DNA of 64,000 nucleotides from Ahaetulla prasina (GCF_028640845.1 NC_080539.1:101086554-101150553), one strand, 5' to 3'. Shown: positions 22,503 to 34,533, counted from the first letter of the stretch. A program made the numbers and translations. Notes: a model not told the origin generated them from the sequence alone.

Positions 22503-22904
22503 ATGGAAACTCGAAAACGCCTGGCCAAGATTGTACTGGTTTTTGTTGGGCTGTTTGCTGTGTGCTGGCTGCCAAATCATGTGTTATACATGTATCGGAC
22601 TTTCAATTATCATAAGATTGACCCATCCCTCGGCCACATGGTTATTACCTTGTTGGCTCGAGCGCTGAGCTTCAGCAATTCATGTGTCAACCCATTTGCC
22701 CTGTACTTCCTCAGTGAGAATTTTCGGAGACACTTCAATAGCCAACTTTGCTGCTGTAGGATTCATCGTCAGCCAAGGCCTACCAGCTACCTGAACAATT
22801 CTTCAGCCGTTCGAATGTCTTCACTGGAGAACCATCCAAGGCACACTGTTGCTATGACAACCCTGCTGAATGGGCATACCCCTAAACAAGAGATGTCATT
22901 GTGA
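22503..22904 (+). CDS. NMBR: Neuromedin B receptor, coding exon 3 (residues 254-386, stop)
   Basis: The last coding exon starts with METRKRLAK at the base of TM6 and ends at TGA 22902-22904. It encodes TM6 (about 262-284) with C274-W-L-P, R285 at its outer end (a ligand-contact position in family studies), extracellular loop 3, A305, TM7 (about 299-321) with N316-P-F-A-L-Y (the bombesin-family form of NPxxY), helix 8 and a cysteine cluster C336-C338 suited to palmitoylation. The C-tail is Ser/Thr-rich and ends with LLNGH and KQEMSL, which resembles the NMBR tail rather than the GRPR tail. The total conceptual protein is 386 aa, close to the usual 390. There is no truncation or missing key residue, so the gene looks intact. 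The N-terminal ATG is an internal Met, not a start. Confidence 0.95.
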   Translation: METRKRLAKIVLVFVGLFAVCWLPNHVLYMYRTFNYHKIDPSLGHMVITLLARALSFSNSCVNPFALYFLSENFRRHFNSQLCCCRIHRQPRPTSYLNNSSAVRMSSLENHPRHTVAMTTLLNGHTPKQEMSL

Positions 22905-23330
22905 TTAACCAGTGCAATGTCTGACCTCAAAAAGAATTTTTTTTAATTATCTTTCTTGTGGCTGGCCTCAGTTCCTTTAAAAAGCTAATAGACCCTAATC
23001 TAAGGAATATCATATCCTGATCTAGGGATAAGTATTTATTAATTATCTTCCTATCAGTCTTGTACAGAATGAAGGCTATTATGCTTTCCTTACTCTTGAC
23101 TGAAGAAATGCTTCCAAGTCTTAAAAAGTTGAAATATGAAAAGGGCAAACATGCTCAGGACTAATTGCCACTTGAAGGGAATAAGTTTAGATTTCCAGGT
23201 GTGTAGATAGCTCTGGAAGTCAGGCATCTCTTTTGTCCAGAGTTTGTTTTTCCAGTCCCACACAAAGGCATCGCTGCTTATGTCACCTCTGCTGAACTTA
23301 AACAATGAGCCTGGTAAAAATAAAAATGTT
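22905..23330 (+). other. NMBR: Probable NMBR 3' UTR with candidate poly(A) signal
   Basis: Non-repetitive AT-rich sequence follows the stop codon. The first AATAAA on the + strand is at 23319-23324, which would give a 3' UTR of about 430 nt. Longer 3' UTRs are common in this family, so the true end may be farther downstream. No transcript evidence is available here. Confidence 0.35.
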
Positions 23331-23530
23331 ACTTGGCTATTCCCTTTCAAATTATTTTATTTAGATTGGATGACACTCCTAAAGAAGAAGAGCTTGGGAA
23401 AGCACCGTCCAAGTTGGTTGACTAGCTGTTTACAAAGTAGTATGACTGTAGCTGGATCAGGGTCATCCGGGTGCAAATGGCACACCAAGATATTGTGAAC
23501 TGTGTATTTGGAATTAAGTAATGAACTGAA

Positions 23531-23645
23531 GTGAATATGATTTCGGGCAAATTCTGGGAGACAGTGGAGGACAGGTGAGCCTGGCTTGGTATGGTCCATG
23601 AGGGAACAATTGGACATGACTGAAGAACAACAACTGACTAACTGG
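23531..23645 (+). mobile_element. RTE-BovB LINE, extreme 3' end fragment
   Basis: TTCTGGGAGACAGTGGAGGACAGG...TTGGACATGACTGAAGAACAACAAC corresponds to the last codons and 3' end of BovB ORF2 (W-x-x-V-x-G-V-x-x-R-T-like) and its short 3' tail. About 110 bp, heavily 5'-truncated. Confidence 0.7.
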
Positions 23646-23694
23646 GCAAACACCCTATATAATTATCTTTTCCTTTTGCTCTGTACTTCATCTT

Positions 23695-24035
23695 TTCAGT
23701 TTAACAGGTTAACAGAGTTGGAAGGGAACTTATAGGTCATCTAGTCCTCCCCCCGTCAAGCAGGAGACCCTATACCATTTCTGACAAATGGTTGTCCAAT
23801 CTTTTCTTGAAAGTCTCAAGAGATGAAGCTCCCACAACTTCTGAAGGCAAGCTGTTCCACTGATTGATTGTTCTCACTGTCAGAAAGTTCCTCCTCATTT
23901 CTGGGTTGAATCTCTCCTTGGTCAGTTTTCATCCATTATTCCTTGTCTGGCCTTCAGGTGCTTTGGAAAATAGCTTGACTCCCCCTCCTCTCTGTGACAG
24001 CCCCTCACATATTGGAACACTGCTAGCCCTAGGTT
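23695..24035 (-). mobile_element. CR1 LINE 3' fragment
   Basis: The + strand text GAGTTGGAAGGGAACTTATAGGTCATCTAGTCC, then CCAATCTTTTCTTGAAAGTCTC...CTGTTCCACTG...CTCACTGTCAGAAAGTTCCTCC, is the reverse complement of the 3' part of amniote CR1 elements, covering the end of the RT ORF and the 3' UTR. Degraded by indels. Confidence 0.75.
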
Positions 24036-25587
24036 ATTCAACTTGACTGACCAACAGCAGACAAAGAACACAAAACAATGAACCTGTAGTTGAACAAGAC
24101 TTTGTTGACATCAAAAGACTTGGCTTTACAGCCAAGGAAAGCTAAGCACAACTTCTGTGAGATGTTTCACAGCTTGGGAGTGACAGTGGAAAAAGTGCAA
24201 GGCCTCAAACTCTGATATTATGCTCATCTTTCTTTCTTTCTTTAGATCTGTATCATATATTCCCATTGTATGAAGAAGTAAAGCAGCAGTAACCTTAGAT
24301 GCATTAACTCCATTACCCATGTAAAGTTTTTACTGCCTGTCCATGTTTGGATCTCAGAAAATTGGAAACTAAGCCTTTTTTTTTTAAAGCTGTATATGGA
24401 ACCTTTGCAATTTTTTTTATAGGCGGCAGCATGGAGCCAGGGCACCTGATTGCCAGAGCCAGTTTTCTCCTTCCAAGGGGTCATCTAAATGGGTAAACAC
24501 AGGTGTAATAAAAGCAGCTTGAAGATAATTCAGAACTAGTAGAGAAACAAGTAGAGAAAAAAGAAGGTAGTTATCTAACATTCATTAGCCTTTATCTGAT
24601 GATATCAGAGAGGGTGAACTTGATTCTGTTCTGCCCAACTCCCGAACACAAGGTTCAAGGTCAGATGCTAACTAAACTGATTTATTGCTCACACCTATGC
24701 ATGACTTAGACCTTTTGTGGGAACATGGAGACTCCAGGCTAATTCCTCTTTTGACTCTCTGCCCCAGGCCCTGATAGTCCTTCTCCTACACTCTATATAG
24801 AATAAGAAAGAAAACCTTAGCGATAAAAATAAAAACAGGCAACAAAATTTAATAAACAGTTAAAATGGTTTAATACTGGGCTGTGACTTGACAAGGAAGG
24901 ATGAACTTGTGGAATGGAATGAGATTCAGTTCGCTATCTTTTATTGTTGCTTTCTGTTCAGCATGCAGAAAAGGCTTGTGGCTGCTTATGTGGGTAGAAA
25001 AAGAGTATCTTTGAACCTTTGGGTCTGCTGCCTTTTCTTTTAGGAGCAAAATGGACCTAAAAGTCAATATGCTGTATAACGTGATAATCTGTGACCTGTC
25101 ATTGTCTTGAACTCCTGTGAAATCTTCTTCAGTGTCGTTTTAATAAAAATGGTGCCTCATATGGATCCATTTGAATGGATGATCTATAAATGTCGATTTG
25201 ATATTTGTTCTATGTAATAATCATTAAACATGTTTAAAATGAAATATAGCATGTATGGCTTTTTCTCTGAGTAAACAAAATGGCTAAAAAAAACCCAAAA
25301 ACTTCATAAGCTCTGATCCAGAATGTGTTACTTGTACTTAAGCTAAAAACTTTGGATGAACTGAACGTACTTCTGAGTAAATATGCATGGGATTGTGCTG
25401 TATGTCCTATTTAGAATAATGTGCAAATCTTTGATATATCCACAGGCTTTCGAGGCTTATAATGTTCATCTCAGAAAACAGGCCTGAAGGTTCAAACTTC
25501 TTCAAACTTTGCCTTCCTTAATTTTCCTCTTTGTTTTTTCTTTACTGCTGAGAAAACAGAGTTCTGTCAAATCTGCTTTCTCTTTCC
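24036..25587. other. Intergenic DNA without recognised features
   Basis: No protein-like frame and no repeat family recognised. Confidence 0.4.
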
Positions 25588-25595
25588 CTCTACAT

Positions 25596-26220
25596 CAGGG
25601 GTGTCAAACTCAATGTCATTGAGGGCCGCATTAGAGTTGTGTTTGACCTTGGAGGACTGGGATGGGTGGGCATGGCCATGATAGGCATGGCCAGCTCGAC
25701 ATCATTCATGTTGGGGGACACCTGTGGTGGCCAAGTGCTAAGGCAGGCCTTTCTTGAGACCCACCCACCTCTCTTCTCTTCTCTTCTCTTCTCTTCTCTT
25801 CTCTTCTCTTCTCTTCTCTTCTCTTCTCTTCTCTTCTCTTCTCTCCTCTCCTCTCCTCTCCTCTCCTCTCCTCTCCTCTCTTTTTCCTTTCCTCTTCATT
25901 CTCCTTTCTTCTTCCTTCCCCTATTTCCTTCTTTTTCCTTCCTTGCTTTCTTCGCATCTTCCTATACTTTGTCTTTCTTCTTTCTCTTTCTACTTTCCTG
26001 ACCCTTCTTGCATGCTCAAATGCAAAAGGGGAAACATTTCTCCTTTTGTTTTGTTTTTAGTTTGTTTTGCTAGCCCTCTGCCAGCGAAGATGGAGCTCCA
26101 TTTTCAATGGCAGAGGCACCACGGGCCGGTCCTTTGCTGTTTCCAGGCTGGCCCCATGGGCCAGATCTAAGCACCCCAAAGGCTGTATCTGTCCCACGGG
26201 CCTTGCGTTTAACACCCCTG
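25596..26220. mobile_element. hAT-type MITE, CAGGGGTGTCAAA family, with expanded (CTCTT)n
   Basis: Ends CAGGGGTGTCAAACTC and AACACCCCTG are flanked by an exact 8-bp TSD CTCTACAT (25588-25595, 26221-26228). It shares GC-rich internal blocks with the 6329-6757 copy (GGCAGAGGCACC, GCCGGTCCTTTGCTG). An inserted or expanded polypyrimidine array (25771-26000) lengthens it to 625 bp. Confidence 0.92.
25771..25881. repeat. (CTCTT)n then (CTCCT)n microsatellite
   Basis: Nearly pure pentanucleotide array on the + strand that switches from CTCTT to CTCCT near 25842. Located inside the hAT MITE. Confidence 0.95.
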
Positions 26221-26228
26221 CTCTACAT

Positions 26229-27357
26229 CAAATGGAATCAAATCTTCATAGACCGGTATAAGAAGAGTAGAGTCGAGTTAATTAAAAAGATTCATCACAG
26301 TTTTCTTTTCTTTTAAGTGAAAAACTGGATGTTAAAGTAGAAATAATGTAATATATAAAAGTCTATAAGAATGTAAAAGAAGGGGTAGGAGCATCAGATG
26401 AGTGTAGGGGAGTATAAAAAATTACCATATCAAATAACAGAGTGCTTTAATTTTGTGAACTATATGCTCAATAATGCCACAGGTCATTGTCTGGCAAATC
26501 TGAAGTGCTATCGGGCTGAATCTGGCAGCTCTGTATGTTGTTTCATAGATGCAGTTTCATCAACATTACTGATCTGGCTGGAGCTGCTGGGCGATGTAGC
26601 TCAAGAACACCTGGAGAGCCACCGGTTTTTAAAGTCTAACAAAGAGGAATAGATTACCAGCTATCTTATTTTCCAGTACAATGTAATATGAGTTAGTAAA
26701 GGGCAACTTAAGATGAAACAAACTTAAATTCATTATTTAAAAACCAGGGTAACCATAGGTTGCAAAAAGGCAGAAAATTGGTGGATGGCAACCAAGTGAT
26801 GTAGAAATTAGATAATTTCTGCCATCTACTGATCATTTAGATTTTGCAGCCCAGGTCTGACAACCTTGTTCAAAATACAACCTTATTTTCTCCATCCTAG
26901 GGTATATATTTCATGTGCTATATTATTTTTTAAATCAAGAAACATTGATTTCGGTCAGGGAGATGTAACTTGTGAACAAAACATAAGTAGTTCCACACAA
27001 TATAACAGGTTCCATTGCAACGTACAGTAAGTACACTGCGCTTACAATATCTTTTCTTATTTGACATGCACATTTAATCTATATACCAACTTTGGATAAC
27101 TGCAGAATTATGAACTTGACTCCCATGAGTCAAGCTGCAAAAATAAGTAGTTCCAATCCCTTTAGGGATGATTATTTTCTTCAAATTGTGGAAATGCAGG
27201 GCTGTTGATTGAGATGACAACGCACTATCAGCGTTAAGAAAATCACTACCAGCTATTGGAAAAAGCACCTTTGCTTGGAACAGCTTGTCTCCTGCGATGG
27301 TATCTTTAATATTATTAAGCAATAATATCTAACTATCTCAGGTCTTTGGAAAGGACT
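26229..27357. other. Intergenic DNA without recognised features
   Basis: Short frames only, none family-like. The 84-codon frame at 26398-26652 has no recognisable domain. Confidence 0.4.
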
Positions 27358-27365
27358 CACTAGAT

Positions 27366-27497
27366 CACGGGTGTCAAAATTGCAGCATTACGTTTTGTCA
27401 CGTGATGTAGTGCGACATTTCCCTCTTCATGGAGCTGGGGTGGGCGTGACCTGCATGTGACACATCTAGCCTGCAGGCTGCCAGTTTGACAATCCTG
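27366..27497. mobile_element. hAT-type MITE, CAGGGGTGTCAAA family, short derivative
   Basis: Starts CACGGGTGTCAAA and ends AGTTTGACAATCCTG. The flanks CACTAGAT (27358-27365) and TACTAGGT (27498-27505) agree at 6 of 8 positions. Only about 130 bp remain, with a GGGGTGGGCGTG core. Confidence 0.7.
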
Positions 27498-28213
27498 TAC
27501 TAGGTGGACAAAAAGGCCAAATCCAGTCTAAACATCTAATTAATTGTATAGTCAATCGCAGTAATAATATTGGCTCCATAAGTTTAGAAAATGTGCACTA
27601 TCCCTGAAGATCTCCCAGAGCAGTTCTAGAAGAGTTTATGTGAACTGTAAAATATAACCTTTAAAACCTTAACATGAGCCTCATTAAAAGCCCTTGAAGG
27701 ATATAAAAAAAGCACAATGTTTGACGCAGAACTTCTTTCCTAATAACCACAGATTACTAAAAATGCTATGAAAAGAAATGGCCAATGCCGCTATTATTTT
27801 ATTGGAAATGAGTCTGAAGCTCAGTGGTAGGAGAAAAAAAACAACCATTAGGAAGGCAATTTTCATGCCTCTTTAGGGAAGTGCCATAGAAGATTTTATG
27901 CAGTTTTTCTCTTTCCGCAATTCTCTGTGTAAGATCTTGAAAAACAAAATGGCCCATAAGTTTTGGGATAACACTAGCTATGAAGTGGCTGAAGCAAGGG
28001 CAGATTTTTGGTTTTATTTCCTACTGCTGCCAAAATGCCTCTTTTTGTTCTCTTCAGATCTCTGCGTGGCTTTTTACACTATCAATCAAGTTAAGATTCA
28101 TCCAAGTTTGATGGAAATGGAGAAAAAGATCACCTTTACCCTAAGGGCTTGTGGCAATTCACAGATGCATGTGTTTATGAGCAGAGTTTGGGTGGATTGT
28201 AGGTTTACTATTA

Positions 28214-28470
28214 CAAGTAGTCCTTAACTTATGACCACAATTGAGCCCAAAACTTCTGTTGTTAAGTGAGACATTTGTTAAGTGAGTTTTGCCCCATTTT
28301 ACTATCTCTTTTGCCACAATTGTTAAGCGAATCACTGTAGTTGATAAATTAGCAACCTGGTTGTTGAATGAATCTGGCTTCTCCATTGACTTTGCTTGTC
28401 AGAAGGTTGCAAAAGGTGATCAGATGACCTTGGGACACAGCAACAGTCTTAAGTCTGAACCAGTTGCCAA
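28214..28470. mobile_element. TA-flanked MITE, CAGGTAGTCC family, 5' part
   Basis: Begins TACAAGTAGTCCTTAACTTATGACC and keeps the family core (TTGTTAAGTGAG, TGACTTTGCTTGTCAGAAGG). It loses similarity before a right end can be found. Confidence 0.7.
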
Positions 28471-28775
28471 GCATTTGAAGAGCTGCAGCAGGGCCACAAA
28501 GCCTGATATTGGTTAAGGGAACAGATTCAAATGAAAATGTATCTTCTCCTTCTTCTGCATATTTCTATAAAGATAAATCATAAATTCTTGGGTAGAGATT
28601 TCAGCATTTGTTATTGACAACCCCCCCCCACCTTGCAATTTATCCAATTTTTTAATAAGGACTGTTAACAGTGCAACAGGTAAATGACTGACTTCTGATG
28701 AATAAAAACCAAAACAAGGTCAGAAAAGAACTATTTTATTAGTACTCAAGTTAAAATTAAGTTGACTAAGTTTTT

Positions 28776-29048
28776 TTTTTTTTTGAATTTATATCCTGCC
28801 CTTCTCCGAAGACTCAGGGCGGCTTACATTGTGTAAGGCAATAGTCTCATCCATTTGTATATTATATACAAAGTCCACTTATTGCCCCCCCAACAATCTG
28901 GGTCCTCATTTTACCTACCTTATAAAGGATGGAAGGCTGAGTCAACCTTGGGCCTTGTGGGACTCAAACCTGCAGTAATTGTATGTAATTGCAGGCAGCT
29001 GTGTTAATAACAGACTGCATTAGCCTGTTGAGCCACAAGAGGCCCTAA
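28776..29048 (-). mobile_element. tRNA-derived SINE, near full length
   Basis: On the minus strand it starts GGGCCTCTTGTGGCTCAACAGG (A-box part), has a B-box-like GGTTTGAGTCCC, the GTAAAATGAGGACCC body, the GCCGCCCTGAGTC block and a poly-A tail (T-run at 28771-28784 on the + strand). Almost identical in layout to 52688-52967. Confidence 0.85.
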
Positions 29049-29724
29049 GTCCTTAGGTTATCATATCAACAGCCACTTTAACTGTTCTATTTGTCTGTCT
29101 GTCTTACCATCCATTCATCTGACAAGAGATAAAATATAGGCGATACCATTAAAATAGATTTGAAGCTCACTTTCCACCTTTCCTAAGGTATCATTAGAAT
29201 GATTTGTATGATATTCCAAGAGCCAAGGAAAGGTAGAGAAATGATCTAACTATAACCTAACTCCATTAAAATAACACCAGAATCCACAAATAGAATGATG
29301 TCTGACAAATCTTTCAGGGCAGTCTGATCAACTCTGGTGAATTAAAAAACAAAACAAAACACAACCTAGACTGGAATTACAATATTACAAATTCTGGTGG
29401 ATTTAAATCCACCAAGCATGGAATTTCAGATTCAACAGACTTTATCTTCCATTTGGGCTTGTGTGAGTGAAGATTTTAATGTGAGGTGTTGAACCAGCCA
29501 ACTGGAACCTGAGCTATCTCAGCACAGGGTGATTATAGTACGTAGCCAAATTAATTAATCAGTACAGCTACTCAACAGATGATCAAAAGTGAGCAGGAAT
29601 CAGGAATATTTTTCATAAAATTGAAGCTAGACCCTCTCATTAATTTTCCTGAGAGGGAACAGACATCCTTTTGAGTTGGTCAACAGTTTCTGCAAAAAAT
29701 ATAATGGGTGAGTACAATAGAATA

Positions 29725-29800
29725 CAGGTAGTCCTCAAATTATGACCAAAATTAAGCCCAAAATTTATGTTGCTAAGTGAAACATTTGTTAAGTGATAAT
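29725..29800. mobile_element. TA-flanked MITE, CAGGTAGTCC family, left-end fragment
   Basis: TACAGGTAGTCCTCAAATTATGACC followed by the family's TTGCTAAGTGAAAC and TTGTTAAGTGA, then similarity stops. About 75 bp. Confidence 0.7.
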
Positions 29801-31490
29801 GGAAGTATAAGAGACTTCAGAACAAAGATGGTTGATTCCAGGATAACTGGGAGTCATGAGCATCAGCGTATCAAGGAATGAAGGTTTAGAGGAGGAAGTA
29901 GTTGCCTTTTCAAAAGAAACAGTAAACATTTTTTCTCCCTCTAGGAGCTGGGGAAATACTTACAATGGTGGCAATTTTCCTCCTTTTAGGATACCTGAAT
30001 GGGAGACGTGGAATGGAGCTTCATGTAAGTGTATCCCAACCTTAGCAACTTTAAGATGTGTGAACTTCACACTGACTGGGAAATTCTATAAAAATTGCTG
30101 AAAATCTGCACTGGATAATTGGTATCCTCTTCGGAGAAGTATTGGGAGATGTGCAAGATGGTGCAAAACCAGGCAGAAATGTTTACTATTCCACATTCCT
30201 ATTCCACATCAATAAAAGATAATATTTGTAGCTCAATGTCGAACTGTGGAATCCTTAGTGACATAGTCCTTTTCTTGGTCCTTCATTCCTCAATGAGGTG
30301 ACATCTTAAATGCTAGGGATTAGATTAGGGACTAGATTAGGGCTAGCACTGAAGACGTCACCTACTTGGCTAATGAAATGTCTGTAAGAAACCACCGAGG
30401 ACTTCACATTCCTATAATTCCTGAGTAGGCTTCTAATATCGGTTCATTACATATAGGTACAAAAATTAAGACAATGGCAAAATTGCCAAAGAGATACAGC
30501 AAAATTAATTACTTGTGGCCATGTTCTGATCATATGGAGTTTTTCAGCTCATATATGACATTCATAACTGTATTTAGGAAGTCTTCATGGGAACAAGCTC
30601 CAGATTTAATTGTATTAACATGAGCTAGTCTTCGTATATGCTAGTCACAGGCAAATATAATCAAAGACTAGAACAATCTTTATGTTTGTAAGAGACATTA
30701 AGCCACGGGCTAGCCAACCATATTTTATCATGACATGTTATGTGAATTAGTTTTTATAGCTCAGTGTCTAATGAAAAATAAAAAGGGTTAATTGCATCAA
30801 CAGTAAATGGTGGATTTTAATTGTCTAAATTACAATACAAATAGGTCTATGTTTTCAGCCAAAATAATAAAAACGGCAAATGGTTACATCATTCCATTTT
30901 AAGTGTTGCCCAATTTTCCTTTAGTTACCAAGCCAAAATATTAAACAAAATGAATAACATTCCTATCAAAATATACAGCTGCAAATATTGCTTGTAGTAT
31001 AGAAGTCCTTCATTTAGTTTGCCATTGGCTTTTCTTTTTCTTTGTCTCAACCTCTGTGTCACGTTTAAGTAAAGTGTTCAATTATATTTGCTGAAAGGTT
31101 GGCTTTATGTTTTTTTCCCTATTGTGTTTGCATGAAAGGCAATAATTGTTTGCGATGTGAAGACAATAACACAGCAAGAACTGAAATGACTTGTCTTCTA
31201 ACAAAGAGAGAATGAGAATTCTAATTTTACAGTTAAAACTGGTTTTTTAAAATTATTATAATGGAAAGTTTTTCTTTATGAATCCCAATATTTGGAAGAT
31301 AGCTGAGAATTCTTGGCAATCTCAAAAAACAAACGAACAGTTCTTGGGAGAGAAAAAATTGTTGCTAAAGAATAAAAGGTTATTCTTTAGACAAATTTAG
31401 TAACTTTCTCTCCTCCTTCATGTAAAAGATACAAATGTGCATATTTTTTAATTGTAATATGGAAGGAACTCTTGGTTTGAATTTTAGAAC
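29801..31490. other. Intergenic DNA without recognised features
   Basis: AT-rich. A heptamer-like GATTAGATTAGGGACTAGATTAGGG run lies near 30321-30345. No coding sequence recognised. Confidence 0.4.
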
Positions 31491-31730
31491 TTGCTCCGTG
31501 AACCATATTCCCATCTGAAAATCCTGAGTCCAATTATGGGACACCTATTGCTGTGCGCAATTAGGATGTCGAAGATATGGGTTCAAATCTTCCACTATGA
31601 TGCTCACTCAGTGACCTTGTATTAATCACTTTCTTTCATTCTAATTTACCTGACAGGGTTATCCTGAGGGTAAAACAAGAAAGAGAATTGCATACAGTGG
31701 AAGAGACATAAAATGGAAATATAATTAAAA
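31490..31730. repeat. Probable old tRNA-SINE remnant
   Basis: GGGTTCAAATCTTCC near 31580 looks like a decayed B box, followed by TGACCTTG...TTACCTGACAGGGTTATCCTGAGG, text typical of squamate tRNA-SINE bodies. Weak. Confidence 0.35.
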
Positions 31731-31974
31731 AGCAGGGATGGAGTCCCCCCAGTACAGAAATGTGTTTGATATGCTAGAATAAAGTAATTATGTATTGCTT
31801 TTCCTGTTTCTGCCCTTCAGCCACTGCTTTTTTTCCAAATGAATATATGGTTGCTATTATCTAGATAAACCTACTTAGTTTTTATTTTATTTATTTGGTC
31901 AGTTTTTATCTCAATCCCATGTCTGCTCCAACTGGCATCCAACACCCTGATATAATGTACTGCCAGAAATTTAG

Positions 31975-32355
31975 CTGAGAATTGTATAACAGCGGTTGGG
32001 CCCAATCATGAAACGAGAACTGTCAGATACACAAGCTGGTTTTGGAAGAGAAAAAGGCACTCAAAACTGCAGTACAAATGATTGTGAAACAAGCACATGG
32101 ATTTCAAGAGGATGTGTATTTAGCTATAGCAAAGCCTTCAGTTGGACTAAGAAAAATGTTGAAAAATGATGGATGGATTTCAAAGAAAAGTGCATTCCAG
32201 AACATTTGATTCAGTTAATAAAATTGATATACAGCAACCAAAAAGAACTTATACACATACAGATTTAATATTGGAAAAGGTATGCAGCAAGGGTATAATA
32301 AATCTTTACTTCTGTTCATTTTATGCACAGAGGCAGTATTAAGGAATCTTAACTT
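31975..32355 (+). pseudogene. RTE-BovB reverse transcriptase relic
   Basis: Translation across frame breaks gives QAGFGRGRGTQ, then YSKAFS (for the YAKAFD motif with the first catalytic Asp position altered), CIPEHLIQLIKLIYSNQKE and KRYAARV for the GVRQG motif. These are in the order of BovB RT fingers and palm. Many stops and indels. It ends about 40 bp before the duplicated segment at 32398. Confidence 0.7.
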
Positions 32356-32397
32356 ACCCAAAATTATTGCTAAAAAAAAATTACTGCACTTTGCTAA

Positions 32398-33628
32398 ACA
32401 TAGTTTGGACTCCATTAATGCTGGGCCCTAAATTCCCCAGATAAAACAAACATGTCAGGTAGAGTCTATACTACTCTGGAAAAGGAAATAATGGAGAAAT
32501 GCATTACTTTTATCTTATTTTACATCGTAAAAGTATAAAAGAAACAAGAGCAGAGCATTTTAAGTGGACCATGCACACTTGAAATGCATAATCAGCATCA
32601 CCTATGAAAGCTGGATTGGGGCTGAAAAGTGAAAGCAGAGCAGTATGCTCTGTCCCATAATTGGGTAGACTAGGTTGCCCTGATAAAAAACACATAATCA
32701 GCATCAATTACCAAAGCCTAGGCAATCTTTTTTCTATATTTTAGAGCAGGGGTCTCCAATCTTGGTCCCTTTAAGACTTGTGGACTTCAACTCCCAGAGT
32801 CCCTCAGCCAGCAAAGGGTTTTATAACAACACTGAACTTTTGTTCTTTATAGTTTAGCTTTTGACTCTTGTCTCAAACCTCAAACTAGTTTGGTTTCTTT
32901 AAACTCAAGTGATTAAAAATTTCTTGGGTGGGAAAGCTTTGTGCATAGATGTCATCAGATTTCCAGGTATGGGTTCATGTCATTAAAAGAGGAAGAAATT
33001 TCCTGCAAAGGTCCAGCTGAAATAAGTTTACTTATTGTGCAGTTTCCTTAGGGGTAGCTGTCTTGGTCTTTGACAATTAAAACAAAAGAAATTTAAGGCA
33101 TTTTAAAAACTGCTTCCAAAGATTACACTCCCCATCCTCAAGTCCATGAAACCTTATAGCATAAATGAATATGTTCGTCTATATGGTCTCCCAAGATTGT
33201 TTTTAATACGGAAAATACACAGCTTAAAGTTGACTTCCTGTGTCATTTGAAAGGGTATACTTGTTTTCCCCAAGTAGCAGGGACCTCTGCCTTTACGAGG
33301 AAATCCATACACTATTTAGTGTGAAATGAAGTGGTGCCCCACCAAGAGATTGAATTCCCAGCTCTAATGGCCTTCCATTTTATTTACTACTTCTACAACT
33401 CAAAGGGAAAAATGAAACCTCTGTTTATTGGGGAATGCAATTAAGCAGGTGCAACGGCATCTGCGGTGCACTCTACCGTGGTAATCATTTGGCAAACAGC
33501 AAACCTGGAAGAGTTCGTAACTGCATTGGTTGACAGAGAACAAGCTCCCCACTGAGGATTAATTTTAGCCTTTCATGAAAGGGAACCGAGAAGGACTTCC
33601 ACTCAGAACAAGTTCCTGCAGATGCTGC
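32398..33628. repeat. Direct segmental duplication, copy 1 (1231 bp)
   Basis: Matches 34816-36061 base for base except for 8 substitutions that I counted and one 15-bp gap (near 32999), about 99.3% identity. It includes the left half of a foldback hAT MITE (32747-32825) but is otherwise unlike the repeat families here. No coding frame worth calling: the 65-aa minus frame at 32510-32707 is shared by both copies but has no recognisable domain. Confidence 0.95.
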
Positions 33629-33942
33629 ATATACACTGAAGCCTTTGATATTGCAAGGACTCTAAGTTGATACAACTTTGTCTTTTCCAAAAAGTTTAAA
33701 TTGTACCTTAAAAATGTTTAGGATTGCTGTTCTTAGATATGCTAGATAAAGCTTATTTATTTATTTGGAAATATTACATGCCTGCAAATACCTCTAGGTG
33801 ACTAACAGTACAAGATCAATGAAAAATAACAAAAAAATACAATTAGGAACAAGCATAACAAATACAAAAGGTGAGGTATCTGACAAACAACTCAGAGTTC
33901 CCTGTGGCCCGCCAGTGGTCAGTGGAGCTGGCAGCAGATTTT
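33629..33942. other. Spacer between duplicate copies; LINE 3' end-like text
   Basis: TTTATTTATTTGGAAATATTACATGCC...CTCTAGGTGACTAACAGTACAAG near 33755-33805 resembles a minus-strand LINE 3' end. The rest is unrecognised. Confidence 0.35.
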
Positions 33943-34019
33943 GACAGTTATTATTATTATTATTATTTGCATTTATATCCCGCCCTTCTCCGAAGACTCA
34001 GGGCGGCTTACACTATGTC
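33943..34019 (-). mobile_element. SINE/LINE 3' tail fragment
   Basis: (TTA)n then the reverse complement of the GCCGCCCTGAGTCTTCGGAGAAGGGCGGGATAT block shared with the tRNA SINEs here; only the tail is present. Confidence 0.7.
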
Positions 34020-34277
34020 AGTGAACAAGTGAAGAACATTGGCCAGTTCTGGAGTCTGGGGAAGGCTCTGATGAGTGCTCTGCGTCGGAGGCAGAGATGG
34101 GGCCAGGGCCATATGACAGGTATCAGCTGCCTTCAGAGTCAAACATCAGTGAGGCAGAGGAACAGCTGGAACCTGTTCCCAGTGTGCACATGTACAGAAT
34201 TGCCAGTCGAAGGGAACAGCTAAGAAACAAGGGTCGATTTAGGAATAAGCCACAGGTGGACGATGAAGGGGTCTCTG

Positions 34278-34530
34278 TGGCTCAGACTGGTAAGACAGTC
34301 TGTTATTAACAGCAGCTGCTGGCAATTACTGCAGGTTCAAGCCCCACTAGGCCCAAGGTTGATTCAGCCTTCCATCCTTTATAAGGTAGGTAAAATGAGG
34401 ACCCAGATTGTTGGGGGCAATAAGTTGACTTTGTATATAATATACAAATGGATGAAGACTATTGCTTGACATAGTGTAAGCCGCCCTGAGTCTTCGGAGA
34501 AGGGCAGGATATAAAAGCAAAAAAAAAAAA
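34278..34530 (+). mobile_element. tRNA-derived SINE, full length
   Basis: GTGGCTCAGACTGGTAAGAC (A-box region), GGTTCAAGCCCC (B box), GTAAAATGAGGACCCAG body, GCCGCCCTGAGTC block and poly-A tail at 34519-34533. The best 5' end of this family in the window. Confidence 0.85.
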
Positions 34531-34533
34531 AAA

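Noticed and set aside
3697..22904. Assignment to GRPR or BRS3 instead of NMBR
   Set aside because: Exon 2 (NPMD, PEAVFSEVA, KSAHNLPGEY) and the C-tail (LLNGH...KQEM) fit NMBR; GRPR-like substitutions such as CWLP are isolated.
25639..26170. Frames of 120-138 codons with repeated LLFSS units
   Set aside because: Translation of the (CTCTT)n array.
28776..29048. tRNA gene (A and B boxes present here and at 17632, 34278, 52688)
   Set aside because: Boxes belong to tRNA-derived SINEs with LINE-like tails; no cloverleaf-consistent stems or discrete gene ends.
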